64,000 nt of DNA from contig NZ_LN614827.1 in NCBI RefSeq assembly GCF_000953135.1, positions 2,819,001 to 2,883,000 on the forward strand, in the 5' to 3' direction. The first letter of the stretch is position 1, and every line of letters starts with the position of its first letter. The notes under the pieces were generated by a model that had not been told where the DNA came from, searched no databases, and saw only the letters and a list, made by a program, of their open reading frames with translations. Of this stretch, positions 45,676-57,600 are shown in pieces. This stretch comes from Legionella fallonii LLAP-10. GTDB taxonomy: Bacteria; Pseudomonadota; Gammaproteobacteria; Legionellales; Legionellaceae. A program made the translations under genes and the position numbers.

Positions 45676-45937
45676 AAACTACCCTCCTAACCCACTCATT
45701 TAAAAAAAGTCATCTCGTATCATTAATATTCATCTTCAGTAATTACCCAACGAAACGCTAAATGTCAACATCTTGTATATTAATTATTACTGATTTTTCG
45801 AATTCTGCTATATAATTTGACTCATCAGCCTAGAAAAAGCACCTATTAGACTTTTTGCATTATCTTGAGTGCAAGGCGCAAGTACTCCAAAAACCTCTGT
45901 TTTTGTCAGGGACATTTTAAAATATGGGAAAATAATA

Positions 45938-48037
<2,100 letters not shown>

Positions 48038-48203
48038 TTATTAATAAATTAACCCAAAATAGAACTATAGACATTATTTACGAGCTTACAGCGCAATGTA
48101 CACACAATACATAAAGGATCGAGCACTGAGCCGACAACACCGCTGCTCTTTGCAGTAGAATTTCGAAAGAGATCTATCTTTAGTAGAATTTGTTAATAAG
48201 CTT

Positions 48204-48229
48204 TAAAAAAAAACCCCGTTACCGGGGTT
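48204..48229 (-). terminator. Rho-independent terminator of rplU-rpmA
   Basis: On the minus strand AACCCCG-loop-CGGGGTT is followed by a run of at least seven T residues, 24 bases after the rpmA stop. Confidence 0.9.
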
Positions 48230-48252
48230 ACATACTAAATTAATAGTCTAAA

Positions 48253-48531
48253 TTAATTTGCAGCTTCTTGTTGTTGCTCTGCAACTATTGTAACGTACTT
48301 ACGATTTTGTTTGCCTTTAACTGTGAATTCCACTAACCCATCAACTAAAGCATACAAAGTATGATCACGTCCACAACCAACACCAGTTCCTGGATGGAAA
48401 CGTGTGCCACGTTGTCTTACAATAATTTCACCAGCGTTTACAAACTGGCCACCAAAACGCTTTACACCAAGAAACTTTGGATTCGAGTCGCGGCCGTTAC
48501 GAGTACTACCACCTGCTTTCTTATGAGCCAT
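48253..48531 (-). CDS. rpmA: 50S ribosomal protein L27
   Basis: A 92-residue ribosomal protein near the peptidyl-transferase centre. It begins [28 protein letters not shown], the invariant L27 N-terminus, and is not of the type with a cleaved leader. It lies 14 bases after rplU and is co-transcribed with it. Confidence 0.97.
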   Translation of the reverse strand: MAHKKAGGSTRNGRDSNPKFLGVKRFGGQFVNAGEIIVRQRGTRFHPGTGVGCGRDHTLYALVDGLVEFTVKGKQNRKYVTIVAEQQQEAAN

Positions 48532-48545
48532 TACTATATCCCCTC

Positions 48546-48857
48546 TTACTTGCTAATCGCAGTAATTTTAACTTGCGAATAATATTGTCTATGCCCCATT
48601 TTTTTCATGTGGTGCTTACGACGACGAAATTTAATAATTCTTACTTTTTTGTGACGACCGTGATCTAGAACTTCTGCTTTAACGGTTGCTTTAGCAACGA
48701 AAGGTGTGCCACATACGACTTTGTCACCATCTGCTAACATGAGAACTTCTGAAAACTCGATTACGTTGCCAACATCTTCAGGCAGCAATTCAATTTTGAG
48801 CACATCACCTTCTTTGACGGTGTATTGCTTGCCGCCAGTTTTAATTACCGCATACAT
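48546..48857 (-). CDS. rplU: 50S ribosomal protein L21
   Basis: A 103-residue ribosomal protein, [18 protein letters not shown]... with the basic C-terminal [21 protein letters not shown] that binds 23S rRNA. It is first gene of the rplU-rpmA unit. Confidence 0.97.
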   Translation of the reverse strand: MYAVIKTGGKQYTVKEGDVLKIELLPEDVGNVIEFSEVLMLADGDKVVCGTPFVAKATVKAEVLDHGRHKKVRIIKFRRRKHHMKKMGHRQYYSQVKITAISK

Positions 48858-48932
48858 AACTCTTCTCCAACTCGCCTGATTGGCTAAATAATTGCACTAA
48901 AGTGGCATATTCTATGAAATTATGACTATGAC

Positions 48933-48961
48933 TTCAAGTTCATTTTAAAATATTGTATACT
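48933..48961 (+). promoter_or_regulatory. Possible promoter of rplY
   Basis: A good -10 TATACT (48956-48961) with a poor -35 TTCAAG 17 bases upstream, about 117 bases before the rplY start. The long leader that would result has no assigned structure. Confidence 0.35.
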
Positions 48962-49077
48962 TCGCCGCCCTATTCCGTTTTTTTTACACTAGACTTCTTC
49001 GGAAACTCTACTGTTTGGATATTTAATCTGGTCGCGGATTAAATAAGGGTTCCTTAAATATATTGGAGTTTATCATA

Positions 49078-49734
49078 ATGACAACTATTCTTTTAGTAGC
49101 CGAATCAAGGGCGGATCTGGGGAAAGGTGCGAGCCGCCGCCTGAGACGTCTTGAAAATAAAGTACCTGCGATTATTTATGGTGGAGACAAGAAACCTAAA
49201 TCGATCCATTTTCAACACAATAAAGTAATCAAAGCACTAGAAACTGAAAGTATTTATTCTAGTATTTTTGATATCTCTGTAGATGGTAAAACAGAGCACG
49301 TTATTTTAAAAGCATTACAACGCCATCCGTATAAGCCCATTATAATGCATATGGACTTACAACGCGTTTCTGCAAAAGATATATTGGTAAAATTGATTCC
49401 TATCCATTTCATTAATGAACAACAATCTCCTGGAATTAAAGCAGGCGGTATCATTAACCACACAATGACTCAAGTTGAAATCCGTTGCCAAGCAAAAGAT
49501 CTACCTGAGTTTATTGAAGTAGATATGGCTAATATAGGCATGAACGATATAGTTCATTTGTCTGACCTAAAATTACCTAAAGGCGCTAAACTGACTGTTG
49601 ATGCTACTGACGGCGTCCATAATTCGCCAGTAGTTAGCATTCATGCGCCTAAAGTTAGTGCAGTTGAGGAAGAAACAGTAGCTGTTCCACCATCAGCAGT
49701 ACCAACTACTGACGAAGAAGAAAGCGCAGAGTAA
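49078..49734 (+). CDS. rplY: 50S ribosomal protein L25 (general stress form, Ctc)
   Basis: A 218-residue 5S rRNA-binding protein of the long L25/Ctc type. The L25 domain opens LLVAESRADLGKGASRRLRRLENKVPAIIYGG, and the TL5-like C-terminal domain follows, ending in an acidic tail. The ATG at 49078 is preceded by GGAG nine bases upstream. The TTG 15 bases earlier lies inside that ribosome site, so I reject it. pth follows after 148 bases, a conserved pairing. Confidence 0.95.
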   Translation: MTTILLVAESRADLGKGASRRLRRLENKVPAIIYGGDKKPKSIHFQHNKVIKALETESIYSSIFDISVDGKTEHVILKALQRHPYKPIIMHMDLQRVSAKDILVKLIPIHFINEQQSPGIKAGGIINHTMTQVEIRCQAKDLPEFIEVDMANIGMNDIVHLSDLKLPKGAKLTVDATDGVHNSPVVSIHAPKVSAVEEETVAVPPSAVPTTDEEESAE

Positions 49735-49882
49735 TTTTCTTGCTTTCAAATTCTATACAGTCTTGGTTGTTTACAGCCGAGACTGTGTCTTCAATGTAGA
49801 TATCCTCAACTGGGTATGCAGATAGACTCGATAACTTCTGACAAACGAATTAATACACAACAAAACGAAGAATACACTGCCC

Positions 49883-50452
49883 ATGGCCATAAAACTTATC
49901 ATCGGTTTGCGTAATCCAGGCTCTGCATATGAACAAACCCGGCATAATGCAGGCGGTTGGCTAACCTTTGCTTTAGCACAACGACATAATGCCCGTTTTA
50001 AAATTGATAAAAAAATGCAGGCAGAAGTTGCTGAGTTAGAGTCTAACAATGATTCCTGTAAGTTGGCTTTACCACTAACATTTATGAATCTTAGTGGCCA
50101 ACCCACTAGAGCAATTTGTCAATTTTACCGAATACAGCCGGAGGAATTACTTGTTGTTCATGACGAACTGGACTTACCTGTTGGACGTATTAAACTAAAA
50201 ACAGGTGGTGGGCATGGTGGGCATAACGGACTAAGGGATATTACAGCACAGTTAGGCAGCTCCGAATTTCACCGATTACGCATTGGTATAGGTCATCCTG
50301 GCCATAGAGATCAGGTGCATCAATATGTTTTAGGCAAACCTTCAGTTCATGATAAACAACTAATTTTTGATGCGATAGATAGAGGCATAGCAGTTATGCC
50401 TTTAGTATTATCTGGTGATATAGCCAGAGCAATGAATCAATTAAACACTTAA
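49883..50452 (+). CDS. pth: Peptidyl-tRNA hydrolase
   Basis: A 189-residue essential enzyme that releases tRNA from prematurely dropped peptidyl-tRNA. It shows [22 protein letters not shown] with the catalytic histidine, [10 protein letters not shown], and [30 protein letters not shown]. It is 14 bases upstream of ychF, with which it forms the conserved pth-ychF operon. Confidence 0.97.
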   Translation: MAIKLIIGLRNPGSAYEQTRHNAGGWLTFALAQRHNARFKIDKKMQAEVAELESNNDSCKLALPLTFMNLSGQPTRAICQFYRIQPEELLVVHDELDLPVGRIKLKTGGGHGGHNGLRDITAQLGSSEFHRLRIGIGHPGHRDQVHQYVLGKPSVHDKQLIFDAIDRGIAVMPLVLSGDIARAMNQLNT

Positions 50453-50466
50453 CAGAGGTATTACTC

Positions 50467-51558
50467 ATGGGATTTAAATGCGGAATCGTGGGCTTGCCCA
50501 ACGTTGGTAAATCAACCTTATTCAACGCACTTACTAAAGCTGGAATAGAAGCAGCTAATTATCCCTTTTGTACCATTGAGCCCAACGTAGGTATAGTTAC
50601 CGTCCCAGATCCACGTCTCGATGCCTTAAGTGAAATAGTTAATCCCCAACAAGTGCTTCCTGCGACCATGCAATTTGTGGATATTGCTGGTTTGGTAAAA
50701 GGAGCCGCCAGTGGTGAGGGATTAGGCAACCAATTTCTAGCCAATATACGTGAAACAGATGCTATTGCTCACGTGGTACGCTGTTTTGAAAATACTGATG
50801 TGATTCACGTAGAGGGTAAGGTTGACCCACTAAGTGATATAGAAGTGATCAATACCGAGTTGGCCTTAGCCGATATGGAAACAGTAGATAAGGCGATGTT
50901 AAAAGCTGGAAAAAACAGCAGGAGTGGCAACAAAGATGCCATTTTTGAAGTGAAAACTTTAGAAAAGATTAAAGTGCATCTTGATGCAGGTCATCCAGTC
51001 CGTACCTTAAACCTTTCTCCAGAAGAAAAACAAGTCTCTCGTCGTTTCTTCTTGCTTACAGAAAAACCAGTGCTTTACATTGCTAACGTAGATGATGATG
51101 GCTATGAAAATAATCCTCTTTTGGAAAAAGTTAAAACTCTAGCAGCCCAAGAGCATGCCAGCATTGTTGCTTTATGCGCGGCCACCGAAGCAGAACTGGT
51201 TGAATTAGATGATGCAGACCGTAATGAGTTTATGGCTGATTTGGGTCTTAGTGAACCGGGCTTACATAAAGTAATCAGAGCAGGTTATGAGTTATTAGGA
51301 TTACAAACTTATTTTACCGCAGGAGTAAAAGAAGTGAGAGCATGGACTATCCATAAAGGTGCTACCGCTCCTCAAGCTGCAGGCGTTATTCATACAGACT
51401 TTGAAAAAGGCTTTATTCGTGCAGAAGTTATAGCGTATGAAGCGTTTATTTCCTGTCGTGGAGAGCAAGGTGCAAAAGAAGCCGGTAAATTACGTCTTGA
51501 GGGTAAAGAATACATCGTATGTGATGGCGACGTAATGCATTTTCGTTTTAACGTCTAG
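50467..51558 (+). CDS. ychF: Redox-regulated ATPase YchF
   Basis: A P-loop ATPase of 363 residues of the Obg-related group. It has [18 protein letters not shown], the switch region [23 protein letters not shown] and the C-terminal TGS domain ([30 protein letters not shown]). It differs from true Obg proteins by the ATP-preferring NVDD in place of NKxD. It is co-transcribed with pth. Confidence 0.96.
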   Translation: MGFKCGIVGLPNVGKSTLFNALTKAGIEAANYPFCTIEPNVGIVTVPDPRLDALSEIVNPQQVLPATMQFVDIAGLVKGAASGEGLGNQFLANIRETDAIAHVVRCFENTDVIHVEGKVDPLSDIEVINTELALADMETVDKAMLKAGKNSRSGNKDAIFEVKTLEKIKVHLDAGHPVRTLNLSPEEKQVSRRFFLLTEKPVLYIANVDDDGYENNPLLEKVKTLAAQEHASIVALCAATEAELVELDDADRNEFMADLGLSEPGLHKVIRAGYELLGLQTYFTAGVKEVRAWTIHKGATAPQAAGVIHTDFEKGFIRAEVIAYEAFISCRGEQGAKEAGKLRLEGKEYIVCDGDVMHFRFNV

Positions 51559-51619
51559 TGTTAGATCTTATGTGTCCCCTCTTTGGTCATTACTAAAGAA
51601 CTCTTTTTACAACTATCTG

Positions 51620-51650
51620 AATTATCCCTCTAAGCTATAGAGGGATAATT
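51620..51650 (+). terminator. Hairpin after ychF
   Basis: A perfect 13-bp inverted repeat (AATTATCCCTCTA and TAGAGGGATAATT) with a 5-base loop lies 62 bases after the ychF stop. It has no T run on either side, so termination would be weak. Confidence 0.5.
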
Positions 51651-51772
51651 AAACCTCGTCCGAAAGCCACCCATAAGTGACAACTTTTGTCAATTGTAGT
51701 CAATTTTTATCCTATAATACACATATGATGCCCTCTAAGCATTCTTAGCATCATAGATAATGCCGAGGAACA

Positions 51773-52906
51773 ATGATGTCACGATTTAAGTGGTTGTATA
51801 CATGGGAGCATAAACATTTAGGGCCTATTAATGAAAATGATAGAAAATATAAATTAATAAACATCATAACAATAGAGCTTTTCATTCTAGGTGCTTCATT
51901 AATCTGCCTCGATATTTATCTTCATTATTGGGTGTTATCTGGCATGATAGTTATCGCCATGATGATTGCATTCTTCAATTTAGCCTTAGTTAAAAAAAAT
52001 TATAATTTCTTGCTCTGTGGGCATATCATAACGGCATTGTTTTTAATATTAATTTCTGCTGGTAGTTTATGGCTAGGTGGACTATCTAATTCTTATGTTG
52101 GTTGGTTTTATATCCCTCCTATTCTTGGGGCAGCAACTATAGGTCTAGAAGGATTAATAATTTATGGATTTTTATCCATCATTATTTGTATTGCCTTTAT
52201 CGCTGGATATTTCAGTCCAATTTACTCCATACCAACAGATTATTTAGACTTTTTTAATTATGTTAACCATATTTATGTTTTTTTACTTATTCTTACTACC
52301 CTATACAATATTCTAAATGAAAATAGAAACTATGAGTTTCTGCTGAAAGAGCAGAATTATTTACTTTACTCCGATAAGCAAAAATTTCATTACCTTTCTC
52401 ATCATGACTCATTAACCAATTTACCTAATCGTTCTTTTTTCAATCATCATTTACAAACTATTCTTGATTCGACAAATACCTCCGCTAATGCGTTAACCCT
52501 TTATTTTATGGATCTGGACGGCTTTAAAAAAATTAATGATAAATATGGGCATGAAATTGGCGATATTTTATTATTGCAAACCGGTAAGCGTCTCCAAGCT
52601 TGCTTTAGAGAAAAAGATTTTATTGCGCGCATAGGTGGGGATGAGTTTACTGCGGTTATCATTCACTCGCTCAATGACACAATAGCGGAGAGCCTGGTGG
52701 AACGAATAACAACCGAATTTTTACAACCCTTTCTTATTAAAAATTTCCAAATAAAATGTACTATGAGTGTGGGCAAAGCGAATCATCCAGAGGATGCGAC
52801 GAATGCTGAAACTTTATTGAAAATCGCCGATCAGGCTATGTACGAAAATAAAAAATCAAAGTACTACAATCTGAACCAAGAAAATATGCACCAAGAACAA
52901 AAATAA
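51773..52906 (+). CDS. Membrane-bound diguanylate cyclase (GGDEF)
   Basis: A 377-residue protein with about six membrane helices in residues 25-185 and a C-terminal GGDEF domain (about 205-370) that makes cyclic di-GMP. The active-site motif GGDEF is intact at residues 288-292, with the allosteric inhibitory RxxD site (REKD, residues 279-282) at the correct five-residue distance. HHDSLTNLPNRSFF opens the domain, and DLDGFKKINDKYGHEIGD contains the metal-binding aspartate. It is therefore probably active and product-inhibited. No partner EAL domain or sensor domain is recognised. Two consecutive ATGs exist. The second has the better spacing to GAGGA. Confidence 0.9.
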   Translation: MMSRFKWLYTWEHKHLGPINENDRKYKLINIITIELFILGASLICLDIYLHYWVLSGMIVIAMMIAFFNLALVKKNYNFLLCGHIITALFLILISAGSLWLGGLSNSYVGWFYIPPILGAATIGLEGLIIYGFLSIIICIAFIAGYFSPIYSIPTDYLDFFNYVNHIYVFLLILTTLYNILNENRNYEFLLKEQNYLLYSDKQKFHYLSHHDSLTNLPNRSFFNHHLQTILDSTNTSANALTLYFMDLDGFKKINDKYGHEIGDILLLQTGKRLQACFREKDFIARIGGDEFTAVIIHSLNDTIAESLVERITTEFLQPFLIKNFQIKCTMSVGKANHPEDATNAETLLKIADQAMYENKKSKYYNLNQENMHQEQK

Positions 52907-53005
52907 GAAAAAATCGACCATAAACTAACAAGTTTCCGCACTTCTACTTGACAATTAACATGACCCACCTTAGCATTCAAAAGATTAAAAAGCAGAGGGT
53001 ATCTA

Positions 53006-53974
53006 ATGACTATTAACCGTTTACGCGCTCTAGTAAGTGAAGATTTTGACGCGGTTAATAAACTAATTATTGATAAAATCCAATCTGAAGTTGGTTTAAT
53101 TCATGACTTGTCACAACACATTATTGAAAGTGGTGGTAAGCGCCTACGCCCTTTACTCGTTCTTTTAGCTAGTAATGCCTGTGGTTACAAAGGCAAAGAT
53201 CATATTGCCCTTGCCGCTATGGTTGAGTTTTTTCACACAGCGACCCTCTTGCATGATGATGTTGTCGATGAGTCCACTTTAAGAAGAGGCCGGCAAACCG
53301 CAAACAGCATATGGGGATCTAAAGCCAGTGTTCTAGTTGGTGACTACCTTTTCACGCAGTCAGTTCAATTAATGGTTGAAGTGGGAATTACTGAAATTCT
53401 TAATTTATTGGCCAAAACTTCCCACCAAATTAGTTGTGGTGAAGTGAAACAACTGGCCAACCGCCATAATCCTGCTTTAAATTTCGATGATTATTTTGAT
53501 GTAATTCGTGCGAAAACCTCTCTTTTATTTGCTGCAGCTGCCAGCATTGGACCTATTTTAAGTAATGCATCGTTAGATATACAACGTAGCCTCTATGCTT
53601 ATGGCTTGCACCTTGGAAACGCTTTCCAACTGATTGATGATGCTTTAGATTATTGTTCTGATGCCAAAACCATGGGTAAAAATATAGGGGACGATTTAGC
53701 GGATGGAAAAGTCACACTTCCTCTGATTCACGCCCTACAAAATGGCACTGAAAAACAACAGCGACAAATCAAAGAAAGTTTGCAGCTAGGTAACCTGATT
53801 TTTTTACCTGAAATTCTGGTTGCATTGGAAGAAACAAAAGCAATTGAGTTCACAAAAAGAACCGCTGCTCAAGAAATTGACTATGCTTTATCTTCTCTTT
53901 TCGAGCTACCTGAATCAGAATATAAAGATGCACTCATAGACTTAGCTAAATTTGCTTTGGAAAGAAATTATTAG
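53006..53974 (+). CDS. ispB: Octaprenyl diphosphate synthase
   Basis: A 322-residue trans-prenyltransferase that makes the ubiquinone side chain. It has the first aspartate-rich motif LHDDVVDESTLRRGRQTAN and the second LIDDALDY, preceded by GKRLRPLLVLLAS. Family members set chain length by residues near the first motif. The length assignment (C40) is inferred from similarity to IspB. Confidence 0.93.
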   Translation: MTINRLRALVSEDFDAVNKLIIDKIQSEVGLIHDLSQHIIESGGKRLRPLLVLLASNACGYKGKDHIALAAMVEFFHTATLLHDDVVDESTLRRGRQTANSIWGSKASVLVGDYLFTQSVQLMVEVGITEILNLLAKTSHQISCGEVKQLANRHNPALNFDDYFDVIRAKTSLLFAAAASIGPILSNASLDIQRSLYAYGLHLGNAFQLIDDALDYCSDAKTMGKNIGDDLADGKVTLPLIHALQNGTEKQQRQIKESLQLGNLIFLPEILVALEETKAIEFTKRTAAQEIDYALSSLFELPESEYKDALIDLAKFALERNY

Positions 53975-54128
53975 TTTTAACTGGCTTTAACAGGGTAAGT
54001 TAGGGATTTTTGTAAATCTTTTTGGGTTAACATGTTCTAGCCTACTCGTTGTTTTATCACGCCCAATCTACTTACGCAATCGTTCACGAAGTATGCTTGC
54101 GTCATAGTGAACATTTACGTACTTACAA

Positions 54129-54205
54129 CGGAGTGTAGCTCAGTCTGGTAGAGCACTGCCTTCGGGAGGCAGGGGTCGCAGGTTCAATTCCTGTCACTCC
54201 GACCA
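54129..54205 (+). tRNA. tRNA-Pro (anticodon CGG)
   Basis: A full cloverleaf of 77 bases including an encoded CCA: acceptor stem CGGAGTG/CACTCCG, D arm GCTC...GAGC, anticodon stem CTGCC/GGCAG with loop TTCGGGA and anticodon CGG (54163-54165), and T arm with GTTCAATTC. tRNA 3' ends are common integration sites, and the accessory megasynthase locus follows. Confidence 0.97.
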
Positions 54206-54633
54206 ATGAAATTAAGTGGTTATTAATTTTAAGAATTTCCCATCATTAGCAATTTATGGCATTAAATACATATGTTGTAAAGCACATATTGATTCAAATT
54301 TAGACACTTCGGTGATCTGGTAATTAATTATAGTGCTGTTCCAATATTAATGATTTTATTTTGTTATGAACCATCACATTCATCCTATCCGAAGATAATC
54401 CTGATTTTTTATAGTTAGAATTACCCTTATATGATAAGCACTAGGTTCAACATACAACGGGAATGAACGGTACTAAATTGCTGCGGCGCACATAATTTTC
54501 AATATTGATACAAAGAGGGAGGTTCAATAAGTTAGGCTTATGTTTAAATATAGTCTATATTGTATAGATATACTCCAGTTCGGTTATTGTTCTCTTGCTA
54601 TATGAACATGGATTAATTCATAAGGAAACTTGA
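54206..54633. other. Non-coding gap between tRNA-Pro and the megasynthase
   Basis: 428 AT-rich bases with no supported gene. A short inverted repeat CTATA-ttg-TATAG at 54555-54567 lies upstream of a TATACT-like sequence and may be part of the synthase promoter. There is no obvious integrase remnant. Confidence 0.5.
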
Positions 54634-57600
54634 TTGGCAAGCGAACCAGTATTAGTAAGAAGTCTAATCAATATGAAAACTTTAATTAATACTCTAAGTC
54701 AAAATGCAACACTTTTTCCAGATAGGACAGCTTATACCTTTTTAGGCGCAAATAAAAAAAATACTTTAACCAACAAGGAACTGCTACATAACGTAATTGA
54801 TATTGCTTCGAGATTACTGGTAGTGACTCAACCCGGTTCACGATGTATTTTATTATTGCAGCCAGGATTAGAGTATATTGCCTCATTTCTAGCTTGCTTA
54901 ATGGCTGGCATTGTTGCTGTGCCCGCCTATCCTTCTCGTAGTAATCGACATGCTCAACGTATTTTAGCAATTATTGATGATGCTCAAGCAGAGATTATCC
55001 TGACAACTACTGCAATTGCACAGCAATATGTTTTTGAAAAAGTACAAGTCATTGCCATCGATGATGAGTCTCATACGTCTTATAGTGGCGGAATGCCTCA
55101 GGTTTCTCTGGATGACTTAGCATTTTTACAATACACCTCTGGCTCTACCGGAAATCCTAAGGGGGTTATGGTCAGTCATGGGAATATTATTGCTAACACA
55201 ACAGTTATTGATACTCTCTTTGAGGGAAAAATTGAAACGGTTTGTTCCTGGTTGCCTCCTTTTCACGATATGGGATTAATTGGCGCCATTTTATATCCTT
55301 TAGCATATAACAAACACAGCGTTTTAATGGCACCGACCACATTCTTAAAAAATCCTTTCATTTGGTTAAAAACAATTAGTGATTTTCGAGCAAATATTTC
55401 TCCGGCACCTAATTTTTCTTATGAAATGTGTGTGACGTCGATAAGCGATGAGCAAAAAAAACAATTGGATTTAAGTAATTGGTTATTTGCTCTTAATGGT
55501 GCGGAGCCTGTAAGTGCGAAAACCTTGGCTCGATTTAGCGAGGCATTTAAGGCATATGGTTTTCGAGCAGAGTGTTGTTATCCAGTATATGGGATGGCAG
55601 AAACAACGTTAATGGTTAGTGGTAAAAAAACGGCTAGTAGTACGCGAATTCTACAGGTAGATAAACACGCTTTACAGAATGAACACCAGATCCAATTGAA
55701 TGGAACAGGTGTTGATCATTTGGATTTGGTTGGCTGTGGTTATGCTTCTTCTGAGCATGAAATTAAGATTATCGATCCTCAAACTTTTACTGAATTAAAG
55801 GCATTCCAAATAGGTGAAATTGTTGTTTCTGGGCCTAGTGTTACCCAAGGATATTGGAATAAACCAGAGATTAGCCAGCAAATTTTTGAACTTAAGCTGC
55901 TAAATTGCGATAAGAAATATTTACGTACTGGTGATCTTGGTTTTTTGGATGAGTATGGTGAATTATTTATTACTGGCCGTTTAAAAGACTTAATTATCAT
56001 CCGAGGTCATAATATTTATCCGCAAGATATTGAGTCAATTGTTCACGACAGCCATCCGGCGTTAATTCAACATGGTTGTGCTGCATTTACCTTAGAAATC
56101 GATGAAGAACCTGAATTAGTGATTGTACAAGAGGTGCATCGTCGTGCTAAAGATCACGATGAAGTTTTTAACGCAATTCTCCAACGTTGTGGTGAGGATT
56201 TACCCTTATTACCGGCTCGCATTATTTTAATTCAACAGGCAACGTTACCTAAAACCTCAAGTGGAAAAGTTCAACGCAATGCCTCTCGTCAGGCAGTGGA
56301 GCGAAATGAATTAAAAATTATTGCTCAATGGCAAAAAGCAAGCTTGGATGTTAAAACACAACAAATTGATTCAAATCCAAATGAATTACAGCAATGGATG
56401 AAGCAATGGTTTGCGGATCGGCTCCATCTAAATCCAGAAGAGATTAATTCTAGAGCTAATTTTGCTTATTATGGCGTTGACTCCAGCTTGGCGGTTCAGT
56501 TTTGTGGGGCTCTCGAATTTAAAGTTCAGCGCGAAGTTAATCCAAGTTTGCTCTGGGAACATTCAACCATAGAGCAATTAGCGTCTTATTTGGAAATTGA
56601 CCAAGACGGAAGGCAGGCACAGGTTACTCAGGAAATGGATAAAGAACATCCAACAGAACCGATTGCTATTATTGGCATGAGTTGTCGTTTTCCAGGAGGA
56701 GCGAATAGCCCCGAAGCATTTTGGGAATTTTTAAAAGCAGGTGAAGATGGGATTACGCAAGTCCCTCCTGAGCGTTGGGATAGTGAATTATATTATGCGG
56801 CACAACCAGGCACTCCGGGAAAAATGGTAACCTCTAAAGGTGGATTTATTGATAATATTGATCATTTTGATGCCGCTTTATTCAATATTAGTCGCCGTGA
56901 AGCAGAAGCAATGGATCCCCAGCATCGCCTCTTGCTGGAGTTAACATGGGAAGCATTGGAACGAGCAGGTATTGCACCCTTATCTTTAGATAATAGTGAT
57001 ACGGGTATCTTTATTGGAATTTCTTCGAATGATTATGGTCAATTAGCTCACAATGCCGCATCTAATCATGCAGATGTCTATTATGGAATTGGTAATGCGC
57101 ACAGTGCGGCAGCTGGACGTATTGCTTATTTTTTAGGGACCCATGGTGAATCAATAGCTGTGGACACGGCATGTTCTTCTTCGCTGGTTGCAGTGTTTAA
57201 TGCATGTCAGGATTTGCATGAAAAAACCTGCGGCTTAGCTATTGTTGGTGGCGTAAACAGCATTCTTGACCCTTCTTTAAGTGTGAGTTTTTCGCAAGCA
57301 GGCATGTTATCCCCTAATGGTAAATGCCAAGTCTTTGATGCTAAAGCGGATGGGTATGTCCGTAGTGAAGGGTGTGGCATTTTAATCTTAAAACGTTTGT
57401 CTGATGCGCAACGCAATAAAGATAATATCATCGCTGTGATTGAAAGCGCCGTAGTTAATAGTGATGGGCACAGTAATGGCATTACAGCACCTAGCCCTAA
57501 AGCACAACAGGACTTAATTTGTAAGGCACTTCATATGGCGGGTATTTCTCCTGATGCAATTGATTATGTTGAGGCTCATGGAACAGGTACTCGTTTAGGC

